NCBI RefSeq assembly: GCF_964355755.1
Contig: NC_092679.1
Coordinates: forward strand, 17,226,932 to 17,290,931
Source: Antedon mediterranea
Lineage: Eukaryota > Echinodermata > Crinoidea > Comatulida > Antedonidae
Length of the DNA: 64,000 bases
Reading direction: 5' to 3'
In this document: positions 39,801 to 54,800 of the stretch, piece after piece
Numbering within the stretch: the first letter of the stretch is position 1
Layout of the letters: the number at the start of each line of letters is the position of its first letter
The notes under the pieces: model-generated
Seen by the model: only the letters and a program-made list of their open reading frames with translations
Told to the model about the DNA's origin: nothing
The model's database searches: none
Made by a program: the position numbers and the translations under genes

Positions 39801-42800
39801 ACATAAAAATTAGGTCAGGTAGTGTTATTCTATTTTACCTAACTTTAAAATGTATGAGTTAAACTATACTAAACAGAAAACTAATTTTCAAATACTCAAA
39901 AGTTCCTTCAATTGTTTTTCTTTAAATCATCCTTATAGTGATCATTCAATGTATCAGAAAACTCAAGGAAGGAAAACCCTGGAACGAGTTACCAGATGAA
40001 GTGTTAAACACCAAACTGTACTGGAACAAGTTACAAAATGAAGCGTTAAAACACCAAACAGTACTGGAACAAGTTACAAAATGAAGCGTTAAAACACCAA
40101 ACAGTACTGGAACAAGTTACAAAATGAAGCGTTAAAACACCAAACAGTACTGGAACAAGTTACAAAATGAAGCGTTAAAACACCAAACAGTACTGGAACA
40201 AGTTACAAAATGAAGCGTTAAAACACCAAACAGTACTGGAACAAGTTACAAAATGAAGCGTTAAAACACCAAACAGTACTGGAACAAGTTGGAATAAGTT
40301 ATGTTAAAGATGCAACTTCACCAGAATTGCTGCACACAAGTAACATTTACAATTGGAATCAAAAGCTTTTTCAGATTAATGTTTGTAGATCAGTTCCATT
40401 TTACGATATATCTTCATCCATGGGACACTTTTAGAAAATTATACTCCTAATAAGCGTACATGTTTCAATAAACATTCAAACACAGATAGAACTTTAACAA
40501 ATTGTTGATGGTTCAGTACTTATTTCAAGTCTCAACTACAACTTCTTGAAATTACATATCACATGTAGATTAGAAACCGAGACAACGTGTATTCATGTTT
40601 GTTCTCTAAAGGCGTGCAGAGAACAAACAGCCAATCAATGATAAAGTATAAAACACAACAAAAGGATAAGGACAGAGAATCAATATTAGTTTGGAAAACA
40701 AACCGTTTATATAGTTCTTTACTGAACTTGAAAGCAAAACAAGTTGTAAGTTTACATAATGTTTGAATCATTGAAGGCGTGTTTATGTTGATTGTTGAGT
40801 CGTGTGACGTGATCTAAGTTGGATCGGCTGGTGCAAAGTATGCATAAAGAGTGGAGAACTTTAATTCAAAGAATATGGGAATTGGTCATGTTAAAATAGT
40901 CTATTTTGGATCTGTTGGGGGAGTGCACAATATTGGGAATACACGTTTAACATTCAATTGATCCTATGTTTCCTGTACTCTGACATAATTTTACTATAAA
41001 AAAAAAATTCAGGTAATTCAGGGGCATGACATAAACCCATGACGTTCACTAGCCTGGTGATCCTACCTATAGACCACCAATCTTTCTCTAATAGGTTCAA
41101 GCGATAGATTCAAGCCAGGAAAATTTAAAATAAATTTACTTATGTATTGAAACGAAAGAGGCCTCAAGAGGCCTAATGGTGGAAGTACCATATTTCATAT
41201 TTAACGCAATTCACAATTGGCTTATAAAATCATTTATTGACTTGATTGATTTTCCCTCCCTCCCTAATATCCACTACATGTGCCTATTATTGTATACATT
41301 TTAAGTTTAACAATTACAAAGTGTCATAATCAATATTAATATTGATTTGCCATCTAGTATATCACAAATGATACAATGCCGTAAACACACCAAAACTTTA
41401 TTATTATTATTATTGGCAGTACTATATGTCCCATTTATTTGTATCAACAGAATATATATACAGTATTTTTTTTCAAGAATATTTCTATAAGTTTAATCTA
41501 AATCATAATTAATGGAAAACGTATTTGATACAAAACGGATATGCAATGAGCCGAAGCACATTACCCTATAATACCGATACCGATATCTAATTAGCAAATA
41601 AAACAAAATTAAAAATAGAAATAAAATGTTAGCCCAATTTTTGTTTTATCGATACATTTTCAACTTGTAGAATTTAAGATTAATAAAATAATTGACAGTG
41701 TAGTTAAACAACAAGCTGTCGCTCAACTATTTTCAGCAAAATCCTGTAGGCAGGATGTTCACAGGAGATTATTTTCCGCAAAAGTGGCAAAAATTGTCAC
41801 AAGCCATGCAAAAGCAAATGCTAAGCTATTTGAAAAGGGCATTTCAGGCAAAGAGGCAACTGGTTACGAGCTTCAGCGATATTTTCAACTATTTGTGCTC
41901 ACGTTCAACCTAGTGACTGGTTCGTACAACGGCAATCAACATTGAATTTGTCACAACACAGAGAAACTCAATAAAACAAGTGATTAAAAGAGTTTAAATT
42001 TAAAAATTAAATTTACTTATTCAGGATAAGTTGGAAGCAAATTGTAACAAAAATTTAAAATAAAACCAAAATGTATTATATAATATCTAAAATTCTTGTG
42101 ACAATATAATATATTAAGAAATAACTTTAATAACTATGTACATTCTTGGTTTTTAAATATTAAATCAAATAAAAACATACTACTCTAAAAATGAAATTAT
42201 ATTTCATAATAAATAAGTACCATAATATTTATGCATAGTCAAATAAAAAGAATTGCACTATAATTTACAACATAATATATTTTTTTATTACTCCTGTCAT
42301 TCAAAAACTTACTTTTTTATATGATTAATATTTATCAATAGGACACAAATAATTTGTATAACACTACTTCCCTACTTAGCCTAAAGATGGAATGGTTGGA
42401 AATACACGATTTTAGTAATTGTATAACTCGGCACCTCTATTTATACGTCGTCTCAAGACCATTCTTTTTATCCAGTAGTTTGAGTATTGTTAGGCGATCT
42501 GTCATATAAACGCTTAATGATAGTAATAATAATATATAACAACAGATCTTTTTTAATAAACTATTCAGAATTTTTTTTTCTCAATAGGAGACTTTATAAT
42601 TTGTTAAAACTGTATACACACTTTCTTCTTTATTGTTTTTTTCTCGATTTGGTTTTTTTTTCTCCAACAATAAAAGAGTTTCAATTAATCTGCAAAAAAA
42701 AAAAAAAAAACATTTATAACACTGTATATGATAACATTAATTTCTACTTGAGGTAATATAATAATATACAAGATACTGTATAACAGAGTAACTTTAAACA

Positions 42801-45800
42801 TTTACTACAGATGTAATTAATTAATATAACTGTACATAATTGTAATATAACTGTACATAACTGTAATGTAACTGTACATAACTGTAATATAACTGTACAT
42901 AACTGTAATATAACTGTACATAACTGTAATATAACTGTACATATTCAAATTACTTTATTTAAACATTTTGACTAATAATCTAATTGTATGCACTGCAAAT
43001 ATAATTACAGTAATAATGCTATACCTAACATTACATTAATATTATTTCCTCAATAAAGGATAACTATTGTAGTATTAATTTAATATGTAATTTAATATTA
43101 TTAACTAAAATTATCAAAAAAACTCAACAATTAAAATATGCAATAAAGAATAAAAAAAATCCCCTTTCTAATGACCTTTTTTGAATATGTATAAAAATAT
43201 TAATATATGTAAATATTATGCAGTTGGTGGTTATATTATGAGCCATAGCAAAGACCATTAAAATGCTAACATATGTTATAAAATAAATGCTATTTTACAA
43301 ATTCTAAACAACCAATCGTAAAAAGGTGCAAAAGGAAAAAAAAAGAACCAAGCAAATGGATACTTACACAAATTGACATGCAAAAATGGTTGATAAGCAT
43401 GATGATTGTGATGATGGATGAATGGTGCTCTACAAAATGCTACAAAAAAGTTGTAAAATCTTCATCCAAAAAAACGCATGCAATCCACGCGGTATCACAA
43501 TGTGTGGAAAAAGATGCAAAAGAGAGTAAAATGTTTGTATCTTTAAACAATTAAATTTGTTTATAATCTTGATGTCTTTTAAAAGCTATTTAGAATTTGA
43601 AAAATATTTTATGAAATGATCCACTATATAAATTATAGCGGACAATACCATTGTACATTTCACAGTGTACAGTTTTGTTCAAATTCAAAAAATGAATTTG
43701 AGAAACTTTTATATAAAAATCATCTATTTGAAATAAAAAGAAGTATTTTGATTATTTAATATAAAGAAAAACTCACATGTAAATACATCTGTTATATAAA
43801 GAATATTTGAAAAAAAGAAGAATATTTTAAGTTGTATTAGAAATATAGTAAAATTAGTATGTGATATACTGTATAATAAAGTATCCATGCATTTATCAGA
43901 GTATATAAGGAAGGGTCTGTTCAGACTTAAGTTATTTACCCAGGTAAGTTGGTTTCATATGCACAGTAGGTATAGAAACCAACTTTACTCTGATACAAAT
44001 AACTACAGTAGGCCTACAATAACCCTGAATTTACATAAAGTCAAATGTTGTGATAAATGGTTAATATTACATATAAATATTAGCATACAGCAATGCAAGA
44101 ATATAGTATTAGTGCAAAAGATAAAGTCACATGACCATTAATACAATAAAAGCAAACATAAATATTAATATGAAGTTTTTATTTCGATAATATTATTTTA
44201 ATGACTTGTTTTTGTATCACTGTATTTTCACTCTCTCTCAAATGATGAGCCTAGTACCCAGTGTATTTTGCATTGAATACTATGTCGGTGTCAAAAGTCT
44301 GAAGGGCTGAAACAGGTACACAGGGAGACTGTTTACATACTATAAACCTACATATCACATACAATTCATATACAGTAACAGTAGTACTAATAGTAGGCCT
44401 AATCCAAAAGACTTGTTTCATCTACAACTTGAGCCTCCAATAGGTCACTTGACGCTGCTGTATCCCAACAACTCAATTGTTGATGCTATCGATTTTCTTA
44501 GGCCTCTGTCATCCTTTGGAACGGTTTACTCATCTTTATCTGTCAGGCTACCTCAATCGCTTAGTTTAAGCCTGCTCTGAAAACTCACCCTTTTCTCTTA
44601 TTTTTCAGATTTTTATTTATTTTGTTATGCGCAATGCTTTGCATTGTGCGCTATATAAGCCCATTTATTATTATTATGTTTTATTATCGTTTAATATACT
44701 ATTAGTTTAAACAATTTTTTTAATACAGTACTATCCAATGCAACTCCTGATAATATTAATAGTATTTAAAATATTTTGTGCATTACCATACTGATTCAAC
44801 TATAAGGTTACCCTGAGCCACATTCCCCTCCCCCTTACCCAAACTTGACCCCGATAATTGGTGTCGGAGAGGTCATGGAGCATGACCCTATAATTTAGTC
44901 AGTATGGTTGTAGTTGTTATCACTGCAAGCTTACTTCTTGATTAGTATCCTTTTAAAACTTAATTATTTTGATGTTACCTGCAATGTAAACTTTGGACTC
45001 TGTGGTTTTTTTAAGAAGGTTATAAAAACTTGATTCTGAAATGATTGCATTTTTATAATGGTATAAACAATGAACATAATGAATAGACAACACGAACCAG
45101 AGTGGTGCTGGTGCTGGTGCTGGGTGGTCTATACCTGCTGTTTAACTGGATAAACCAACATATGCCGTTTCCTCACAAAAGGGAGAACATAACTTTCCTA
45201 AAGCGTGGTTCCCACTAGCGACGCACCACAAGGACGTAACGCAACGCAAGTGAATTGACCAATCACAAGCGATGGCTTATTCGCTTGTGATTGCTAACTG
45301 TCTATAACGCTTGTCATTGGTTAAAACGCTTGCGTTGCGTTTATGTCCTTGCGTTACGTTCTAGTGGGAACCAAGCTTTAACAACTTTGAACGCCTGTTT
45401 AACACAGTGGTATAGCCCATGAGCCATGGTGGCAAACTTTACCATTTGAATGTGAATAAATTATTAATGAGGAAAACTTTCCAAAAAGAAAATGATATTG
45501 GACAAATTTTGATACAGTATGAAGAATTACATGATCCATATGTAATGTAAATAAATATAACACGCCAGCTTAATGAAAAACAGTGAGTCAATGTTTGTAC
45601 TTGTATCCCAATAAAATCCACAAAAATGGGAATGTCTTATTGAACAATAAGAATATCCGTATGATATGGACCTAAGACTTACTTTCAGAGGGCACTCTTG
45701 ATGCAGCTGCTACAGACTTCTTCTTATAACCACTTATGCTAGGCTGACGAGAAAGGCGACCGAAGCTGAGAGACTGCTGGTACTTCAGTAACATCTCATC

Positions 45801-48800
45801 ATCACTGTCTGATGACGATTCATCTTCATCATAGCCATAGCTTCCTTCTAAAGAATAAAATGATTAAACAATTTAGCTTTGACTGAATCAGTTTGTTTAT
45901 TAAGTGTAGGTTTCAGTTCTTTGATCCAAAGCATTTCCTTAATTAAACAATCAAATTTGAAACTTTTAATCATTTCAGGATATTGTCTATAAATCCAAAT
46001 TTGATTTGACTTAATAAACAAACAGAATAAAATGATTAAAGAATGAAATGAAGAATAAAATGATTGAAGAATTAAATGATTAAAGGACTAAATGATTGAA
46101 AAATATGAAATGAAGAATAAAATGACATGATACACTGTAAATGTCCGGGGTTCAAATCTTGATAATCTTTACAGTGCCAAAAAACACTGCTACTGATATT
46201 TATTCTACTTCAGTTATTGCTGCAGTAATAAACGTAATACAGCAATAATAATGTTAGTTTACTGCAATAACTGCAGTAGTATAATTTTCACGAAATCCCA
46301 AGCTTTTTAATGAGAATTATATTCGATTTATGTGTTTAGTATTTTATTCTACAAACAAGTGGAGTAAACTTGATGTGAGATATGTGCTAAAATTCAAAAT
46401 AAAGTTACTATAATTATCATACCCAAGCCTTGTTTTTGTTTTTTCTCTTTCTCCTTTTTCCCTTCCTCCATGCATGGACATCCTCCGCAATTGGCAAAAC
46501 ATAGTGACTTACTTAGGTACAAGAAGAACAAGATGACCATGAATAGAAGGACGACCACTACAGTGAGGAACACGATAGCCTGGTCAGGAACTGAAAATAA
46601 ATTATTATTATTATTATTTTAATAAAAATAGGAATTTTCTTTATTGAGGTTTTATTTATGCACTGCAGTAATCTGAAAGGCTATTTGGGTCATTCCATGT
46701 CAGATCACCCAATGGTAAACACCCTACTGACTCGGATTTTAATGAAAATTGGTACAGGTGGTTATTAGCCTAAAAAAAGCTTAAATATAAAATTTTACGT
46801 AATTCAGAAAAACAGATTAAAAGTTACGGGCTGGACAAATTGTGGAAAAAACGCAAAAAACCGTAAAAATGGGTGCGGCCGCCAATTTTCAAAAGGCCAT
46901 AAAACAAGAACTACAAGTCCAATTAAAAAAAAATAAACAGTATGGGAAAGGAAATGCCCCAAATATTCCAAATTTGTTATCAGAATTGTAGTAGAATGTC
47001 TTAAAATATATTTGACCTTTTGATATATAAAATGACCCCCGGTTTGACCTTGTGGAACGTATATTTTTTTAATGTCATTACTTTTTTTTTAAACTATAAA
47101 GTGGTATTTATAACATATGTAAAATGCTAAGATGTCTTTTACCTCATTTAGAAGATATAGTTATATCATGTTGTCTGGGTTTGTGTTTTGTATCAATCTA
47201 TGTGTTAATTGATATACCAGGAGGATATTGATGAAGTAGAATACTGTACAACAAGCAATGGGTAACAACAGACCGCACAACATTAATAATGGTGAAAAAG
47301 TATTGAAGAATGCGGTGATGAGCTACTGTAGCTGACCAAATGAAGCTAACAAGGCACCAGTTACTGTTGCTGAAGCTCAGGGGTCATTTATCCTTTGCAG
47401 GAGATGATTTTGCTGAAAATTACGCTTTTGTCATCCAAGATGAAATAAAAAGCTTTCACTGGAAAAACAAACAGGCAACACTGCATCCATTTGTAGCATA
47501 CAGATGTGAGATGGATGGAAATTTATCTAATTGCAATACACTCAACAACAGTGTGGACTTTCCAAAAAGTTGTTTTAAATCATTTGAAGGGTAAATTTTA
47601 CGAAATAAAGAAGGTTCACTACTTTACCGATGGATGCGCAGGTCAATATAAAAATAAGTCCAATTTTATCAATCTATGCAATCACAAACATGATTTTGAT
47701 TTAAATGCCGAGTGGAACTTTTTCGCCACATCACATGGGAAAAGTGAATGCGATGGAATTGGGGGGACATTACAACGACTGGTAACCAAAAAGAGTCTAA
47801 AACGTCCATATCATAATCAACTACTAACATCAATAGACATGTTTAATTTCTGTGTTGAAAACATTCCTGGTATCATTTTTTTTCATTTATGGGAAATGAC
47901 TGTTTTACCTTTCTATTTACTTATATTGTTCTATGTAAAAGGGTCCTACAAAAAAACAAAGCTACAGCTTTTTTATGCAGGATCCCTGTTATCAGTTGTA
48001 TTGCAATTATGTTGTAATTGATGACTAAATAAATGTGGAATAAATTGAAATTTCATCCGAAGAAATTAAAGAATCTGTAGCCCGACTGAAATCTCGATTT
48101 TCTGAAGCCAAAACCATCAAAGGCACCCTTCAACTGCACAGATTTGTACCGCAACAAGATGGTTCTCTTATGGTATACAAGTGCACAAAAAGATGAACCA
48201 AGGAAAGTAAACGTAACAAGCTGCCCATCAACATCTACTACATTTGCACGAGAAGTTCCACAATATGCAATTTCTCAAAATCATTTTGTGGCGTGTTTGT
48301 ATGATGGTGTGTGGTGGATTGGGATGGTGCTGGATGTCATTTCAGCTGAATTTGGTGACTAAACAGTACTTTAAATCATTTATGCATCATCCTGGTCCTT
48401 CAAAAAATGTCCATTGGCCAGATAAAGCTGATGGATTGAAGAATCAAGTGACCTATGTCTTATTGATGCACCATCACTAACATCATCATCAAGTAGGAAT
48501 TTACAGTATATCAAAACAAGAAGAAGATGCAATATTGACTACTTTCAACAGGAATGATATCTTTCAATAAAACATTTATAGAGGCAATGTAAAATATAAC
48601 TGATTAAACATGTTAAACGCTGTTTTTCACATAGAATTTGTTTGATGTGCAATTTTGAAAGCCTATAAAATAGAACTGGTACAAAAGACATCTTAGCTTT
48701 ATCTAACATTTTACAGGCAAGAAGTGTGAAAATATAAAAATTAATATTTAAACATTATAATTTTTGTTCCACAAGGTCATGGCAAAGGTCAAATTATAGG

Positions 48801-51800
48801 TCAATAGAACATTTTAAGGGAAATTTATAAGAGTTAATTCTGATTGCAGATTTGGAATCCTCCTTAAATGGCCATTAATTTGTTACTTGTTTCATTAAAA
48901 TCGGACTAGTAGTTTTGAAAATATTCACGTTTTAAAATCGACAGTCTCGCGATATTTTGCTCTTTTTAACGATTTTCGGCCATTTTAAATTGCCCGTAAC
49001 TTTTTAACGGTTTGTCAGATTTGAATAAAATTTGAAATTTTGGAATTTTTCATAGTGATTACCATATATTTCAAATTTGATCAAAATCTGAGATGGTGAG
49101 GTGTAAATTTTGGTTTTTTTTGGGTGATTTGACATGGAATGACCCATTTATAAGAATTTACCCTTTGATTGTAACATGTAGGTGGGAGAGGGAGGGAGAG
49201 AGATGGGGAAGGGAGGGAGAGAGGTGGGGGAAAGGAGAGAGGTGAGGAAGGGAGGGAGGGAGGGAGAGAGAGGTGGGGAAGGGAGGGAGAGAGGTAGGGA
49301 ATGAAGAAAGAAAGGAGAAGAGGGAAAGAGGAGAAGGAAGAGAGGAGGAGGAGGAAGAGAGCAAGAGGAGGGAGAGGAGGAGGAGGAAGAGAGGTGGGGA
49401 AAGGGAGGAAGAGAGGTGGGAAAGGGAAGGAGAGAGGTGGGGAATTGAGGAAGAAAGGAGAGGAGGGAAAGAGGAGGAGAAGGAAGAGAGGAGGAGGAGG
49501 AGGAGGAGGAGGAAGAGAGGATGAGGAGGAAGGAAGGAGGGGAGGGTGAGATGAGGGATAAAAGTGGGGAGGTAGTAATAACCTCATTGACATGAATTTG
49601 ATAATTAAAATTAGATTTACTGTAATTCCCCTACAATGACTGGTTATAAATTCTACTACAGTACATGTTTTTAGGGTACAGTATAACATGCATTATGAAA
49701 TGGGGAAGAACTTCTCTGATTGGTAGGCCTTCTCTATCAGAAAATATATAACATACCGATATAATTTGAAAGGGGAAAAGGGATTTGATATTATAGAAAA
49801 TAAAATGGACCAAATAGGTAAAGACATTGAACAACAAAACAGTCCTAACTACATACCACCAACATTAACTAGGTACAGGCTAGCTTACATTATAAAAGAA
49901 ATATTGAATATCATTATCAAATGACTAAGTTGTACATTACAGCACATTAATAATAGACGTGTTCTATAGTATTAGGAAATGACTGAACTAAACAATCTTA
50001 AATTTGGTCAAACAACAATCACAACATTTATTTATTTAGTTCACTTAAAATGATGCAGAATCTCTGTAGAACAAGAACAAAAAACACCCAATAAAAAAAT
50101 TACACTGGATAACAACACTGAAAATTACTGTACATGTACAGTAGTAAAATATCAAGAAAATCCATTCTAAAATACTTACGTGAAAAATCTATATTTTTGA
50201 ATGCGGAGAGGAAAAAACAAATTTTTATATTCTTTCTTTCAGTACAATTCAGGAGTACACGTTTGAATATTAGACAAATTGAAAAAGGGCTGATCTGTTA
50301 CTAAATTTAAGCAGAGCAGAAATTGAATATTTTTATACTGTACTGTCATAATTACTAATACAGTATACTTTATTCATCATTCAACACTGCAAAAAGCCTG
50401 GCAATTTTACTAATGTTGATAATTACTTTGATTTAACATCTGATGTACAAAGTGTAGCATTAAATAGTTTTTTTACAATCAAACAGATGGCAAAAATAAA
50501 TTGGTTTCAGTATTGTATGCATGTTTATTTCTAAAATTTAAAGTAAAAATAAGGCCTTTTTTAAAAATAAAATTGTAGGTGTGCTACAAATTGCACTCCT
50601 CAATACATTCAGGGATGCTGTAGGTGTGCAGTTTGTATTTTGGTGTGTAGAAGTTTACCAAATTTAAGTTTGTTGAAAATCGCACTCCTCAAGGGCAGTT
50701 TAGGAGTGTGTTAGGTGAGTGATTGCACTCGCTCACCTTAAAAGAAAAGGCCTGATAAATAATTAAATTTACTATTTACTATTAATTTATGGATTTGTTA
50801 TGAATGGTGATACAGTAGTAAAGTAGTTTTAGACTTAAATTATAACCAACAATCTTGAACTAAAGTAACCAAGCAAATACTTTATACTAAAAAATATCCA
50901 AAAAAATAATTTGTTTGATACAAAAACAGTGAAAACATCCTACCTTTTCGATACATTTGACTAGCATATGTTTGCTGTAGTGTAATCTTACTAACGATAC
51001 ACAGGACATTTTTATTATTAGACACCAGTGATGCATATTATCTAGATGGACTTATACTTTTACTCTCATTACTGGCCCATCATATTATAAGTAGTAGTAA
51101 TAAATATGCAATTATTGCTACGGATACTTGTACTATGCTTGTACACAGTTTAAAGGGGGATTCTGGGTTTAAAATTGCTTTTAAATATCGTTTATTTATT
51201 AAATAAAAAATATTATAACAATATAGACATGTCAGAATGAAGAAGTAATAACGAGAAATTAAAAAAATTAAATTTCATATACATTTTAGGGTAAATTCAT
51301 GGAAAGTCTGTTTTTCAGCAGCTTAGGGAAGCTCATTAATATTCATGAGATATTCACAAAATCACGTCACCAGTGGATTCCAAACTCGCGACGTCATGTA
51401 CGTTGTGTTTGTCAACTAATTTACATCTCTCTCCCCTGTCAAACGACGACCACCCGATCATTGTGAAATACATTTTTTGTAGATTTTCTAAGCTAGGCCT
51501 AAAGTGTAATAATAACAGTAGTAGCATATATTTATTTGACATTTAATGAAATACAAAATTTAGTACAGATACGGAGTCATAAATTATACTATTTTTATAC
51601 CTCTATAGTACAGATCGTATTATCGGCTTCACGTACAATACTACTCTAGGCCTAGCCTAATAATAATATGGGCGAGAGCCATTCTGACTAGGGATTCCAT
51701 GCCACGATGGCTAGGTTAAAACAATGGGGCCCATGGGCCTAGCTAGCCTACTACTAAACGATTGGCCCATAAATAACAAAACCCATCCTATCAACCAAAC

Positions 51801-54800
51801 TCCTAAACAATCTAAACCTAAAACGTTCTACAAAATCGGCTGTAAATATTGAAGCAAAACAAGGTCCGATCGCCGTCCACACGACGTATGGTGTCCCGAT
51901 CGTCTAAGTAGGCCTAAAATAAAATAGGCTTAGTTTACTCTCCAAAAAAGCGGATACTCATGCATCAAGCAAGTAGACCAGGTAGTAGGAAGGAGACCTA
52001 GCCGATCCGGCCCAGTTAAAAATTGAGCTAGCTAGTGTAGTAGACCCTATGCGAATTGATACTACCAGGCCTTTTACTATAGGCTGCACTACACAAATAT
52101 TCCAACTCTCTCATTCGAGCTATATTATCTATACCATTCCGGTAGGTCAAGTCGACCTTCAATCAAATACTGTACATCGTTCATGTTGTGATTATAGACG
52201 GGGTATACTCGACCCGACCAGTTTGGTATTGTATACTGTATCTGCTTATCACGTGACGATGCCAGGCATGGGCAGCAGAGAGAGCACGTGTATCGTCGTC
52301 TCCTCGATCCTCAGCAGGAATGTACAGTATACGTTACGCTTCATTGATTTTGATTTTTCCCTAAGTCGGTGCGAAAATCGGCAAACGTAAAGTGCAAACA
52401 TATCTAATTTTTCACTGTTTTGATGAATTTTCATAAAAAATTGACTTTATAAATGGGAAGACCGACTAAAATTACATCAGATAAGTATAATTTTCCAAAA
52501 GTAATTGATATGGTTTATGATAACGAGTCGTCGGAAGATGGACCATTTCACGAATTTCCTATTTTGTAACCACAGTGTGATTTTGCCGTAGCTGCACTTG
52601 TAATCTGGCCTGATTTCACAGCCTTCGTTCTGCTTCACTGGGCGCTTATATAAATTGAAACTTTTACCGTTCAAGAGACAAACAAATATATTTTACATTT
52701 TTTACTATTCATTTTAAACCCGGAACCCCCCTTTAAACAAAAGAAATTTATAGGCTGTAAAGTTAAAATTTAATTGTAAAATCAAATGTTTAGCTGTGTT
52801 TATTCATTGAAATTAACTAAAAAAATGTATTTTGTGAATGAAGTTCCAATCATACAGCTACAAGAAATTTCTCTAATGGTTTACAAAAACTCAGAAGAAT
52901 CTGGGAAACTGCCCTTTTCTGTCTATGGTATTCTAATAATACTAGAACGTAACGCAAGGACGTAAACGCAACGCAAGCATTTTAACCAATGACAAGCGAA
53001 GTTATAGTTAGAAATCACAAGCGAATAAGCCATCGCTTGTGATTGGTCAATTCACTTGCATCGCTATTGTACAACACTGGGGTTGAAAGTAATTTCAATT
53101 ATTATTAAATATTACATTCAAAAATTCAGAGTCTAGATTTGTTTTGAAAATTAATCGAAAAAGTGCCCTGATCTTTACGAAAATATAATTGTCACAGTAT
53201 AAAAAAAAATTATAGAAAATTTGAAAGAACTAGAAAAAAAATCGTAAAGCATTTAGTTTTCTGAAAAGTATAATTAATATTCTATTTTTCAGCAACTAAA
53301 GAAACAAAATAAATGTATAAAAAAACAGGTCAAAAAATACTTTTTATCACTATATGCTGATTAACAACACCTTTGTTTATTTAAGTTCTATATACTTGTT
53401 CTTATGTAAAAGGGTCCTACAAAAAAACGAAGCTACAGCTTTTTTATGCAGGATCCCTGTTTTCAGTTGTACTGTAATTATGATGTACTGTAATTGATGA
53501 CTAAATAAATGTGGAATAAATAAATAAATGCTGAAGGCGCTGAAGGCACTGTAGGCCTATAACTCCCTGCCTATACTATCAATGACCACAAAGGAACCAA
53601 TTTAGTGCATGTTATCCTAGCAGAGGTACGGTTGCACTACCATATGGTTGGCACTCCTTCACATAATCCTATTTAATATTTAAAAACTAATATTAAATAA
53701 TATCTATAGTACTCACAATCACTATTTTCTATGGTTACCATAATTCCTCAAAGGTGAAGAAAAATCCCTATGAAGGTATTTCATATGAGTACCATGTAAT
53801 AATATTGAATACCACCATTAGTTTTTGGTGGTTCAATAAACATAAAACTGTGTTATTATTTTGTTCATTCTTTTGAATTCAACAAGTGGAAGGCAAACAT
53901 AGGAATCTTCCATTTTATAATAGGTGTTCATAAAGAAATTTTAAATGGGATAAAGCAGTAATACTGTAGAAAGTAGTTTTTCTGTATTTCAAAAGTCTTG
54001 TTCATCGCCCTGTTTTTATGTTCCATGCAATGCCCAGTGTAAGCAAGCTGAATGCGACCTAGGATTCTATGTACAGTTGAATGTACAATGCAAGCATAGA
54101 TAAGACTAAGAGGCGAGTATGGTTTAATATATGTGAGTAAAAAATGTAGACAAAATGGGCAGATGGATGGTGAGTTGGTTATTGGCACTTGAGAGGTTGA
54201 GTGATGGCTGGCATGTGGATAGATGGGCATCTTTTATCTATTTATTTTTATTTTAACCATATTTAATGAGGGTGATCCATCCAGCATTTGCTGATCATTT
54301 GGGACCCTCATTGTGTATAAATGATAGATACAATAGTACCGTAAATCTTCTAATTGTAACCCTGGGTTATTATTCTTTGATTGTTTTTTAGGGCGGGTTA
54401 CTATTAGAAGTAGTGGGTTACTATTAGAGTGTGGGTTACTATTAGAAGGGGGGTTACTATTAGAGTGTGGGTTACTATTAGAGTGTGGGTTACTATTGGA
54501 GTGTGGGTTACTATTGGAGTGTGGGTTACTATTGGAGTGTGGGTTACTATTGGAGTGTGGGTTACTATTAGAGTGTGGGTTACTATTAGAGTGTGGGTTA
54601 CTATTAGAGTGTGGGTTACTATTAGAGTGTGGGTTACTATTGGAGTGTGGGTTACTATTGGAGTGTGGGTTACTATTGGAGTGTGGGTTACTATTGGAGT
54701 GTGGGTTACTATTAGAGTGTGGGTTACTATTAGAGTGTGGGTTACTATTAGAGTGTGGGTTACTATTAGAGTGTGGGTTACTATTAGAAGATTTACGGTA

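Larger units (their letters stand above)
46687..49145 (+). mobile_element. Decayed DNA transposon with 4-bp ATTT duplication (Sola-like)
   Basis: The ends GGGTCATTCCATGTCAGATC and the complement of GGGTCATTCCATGTCAAATC form inverted repeats. ATTT flanks both sides (46683-46686, 49146-49149). The 2459-bp element contains a broken transposase. The 4-bp duplication and the GRG-type terminus fit the Sola2 group as I remember it, so the superfamily call is tentative. It lies in the intron between exons T1 and T2 of syt14/16. Confidence 0.75.

Noticed and set aside
16985-40290. Relationship between the two 43-bp minisatellites (16985 and 40019)
   Set aside because: Same period but unrelated unit sequences; treated as coincidence.
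49081-49689. Pro/Ser/Leu-rich 202-codon frame on minus and Glu/Arg/Gly frames on plus
   Set aside because: Explained by the polypurine tract; low-complexity translation only.
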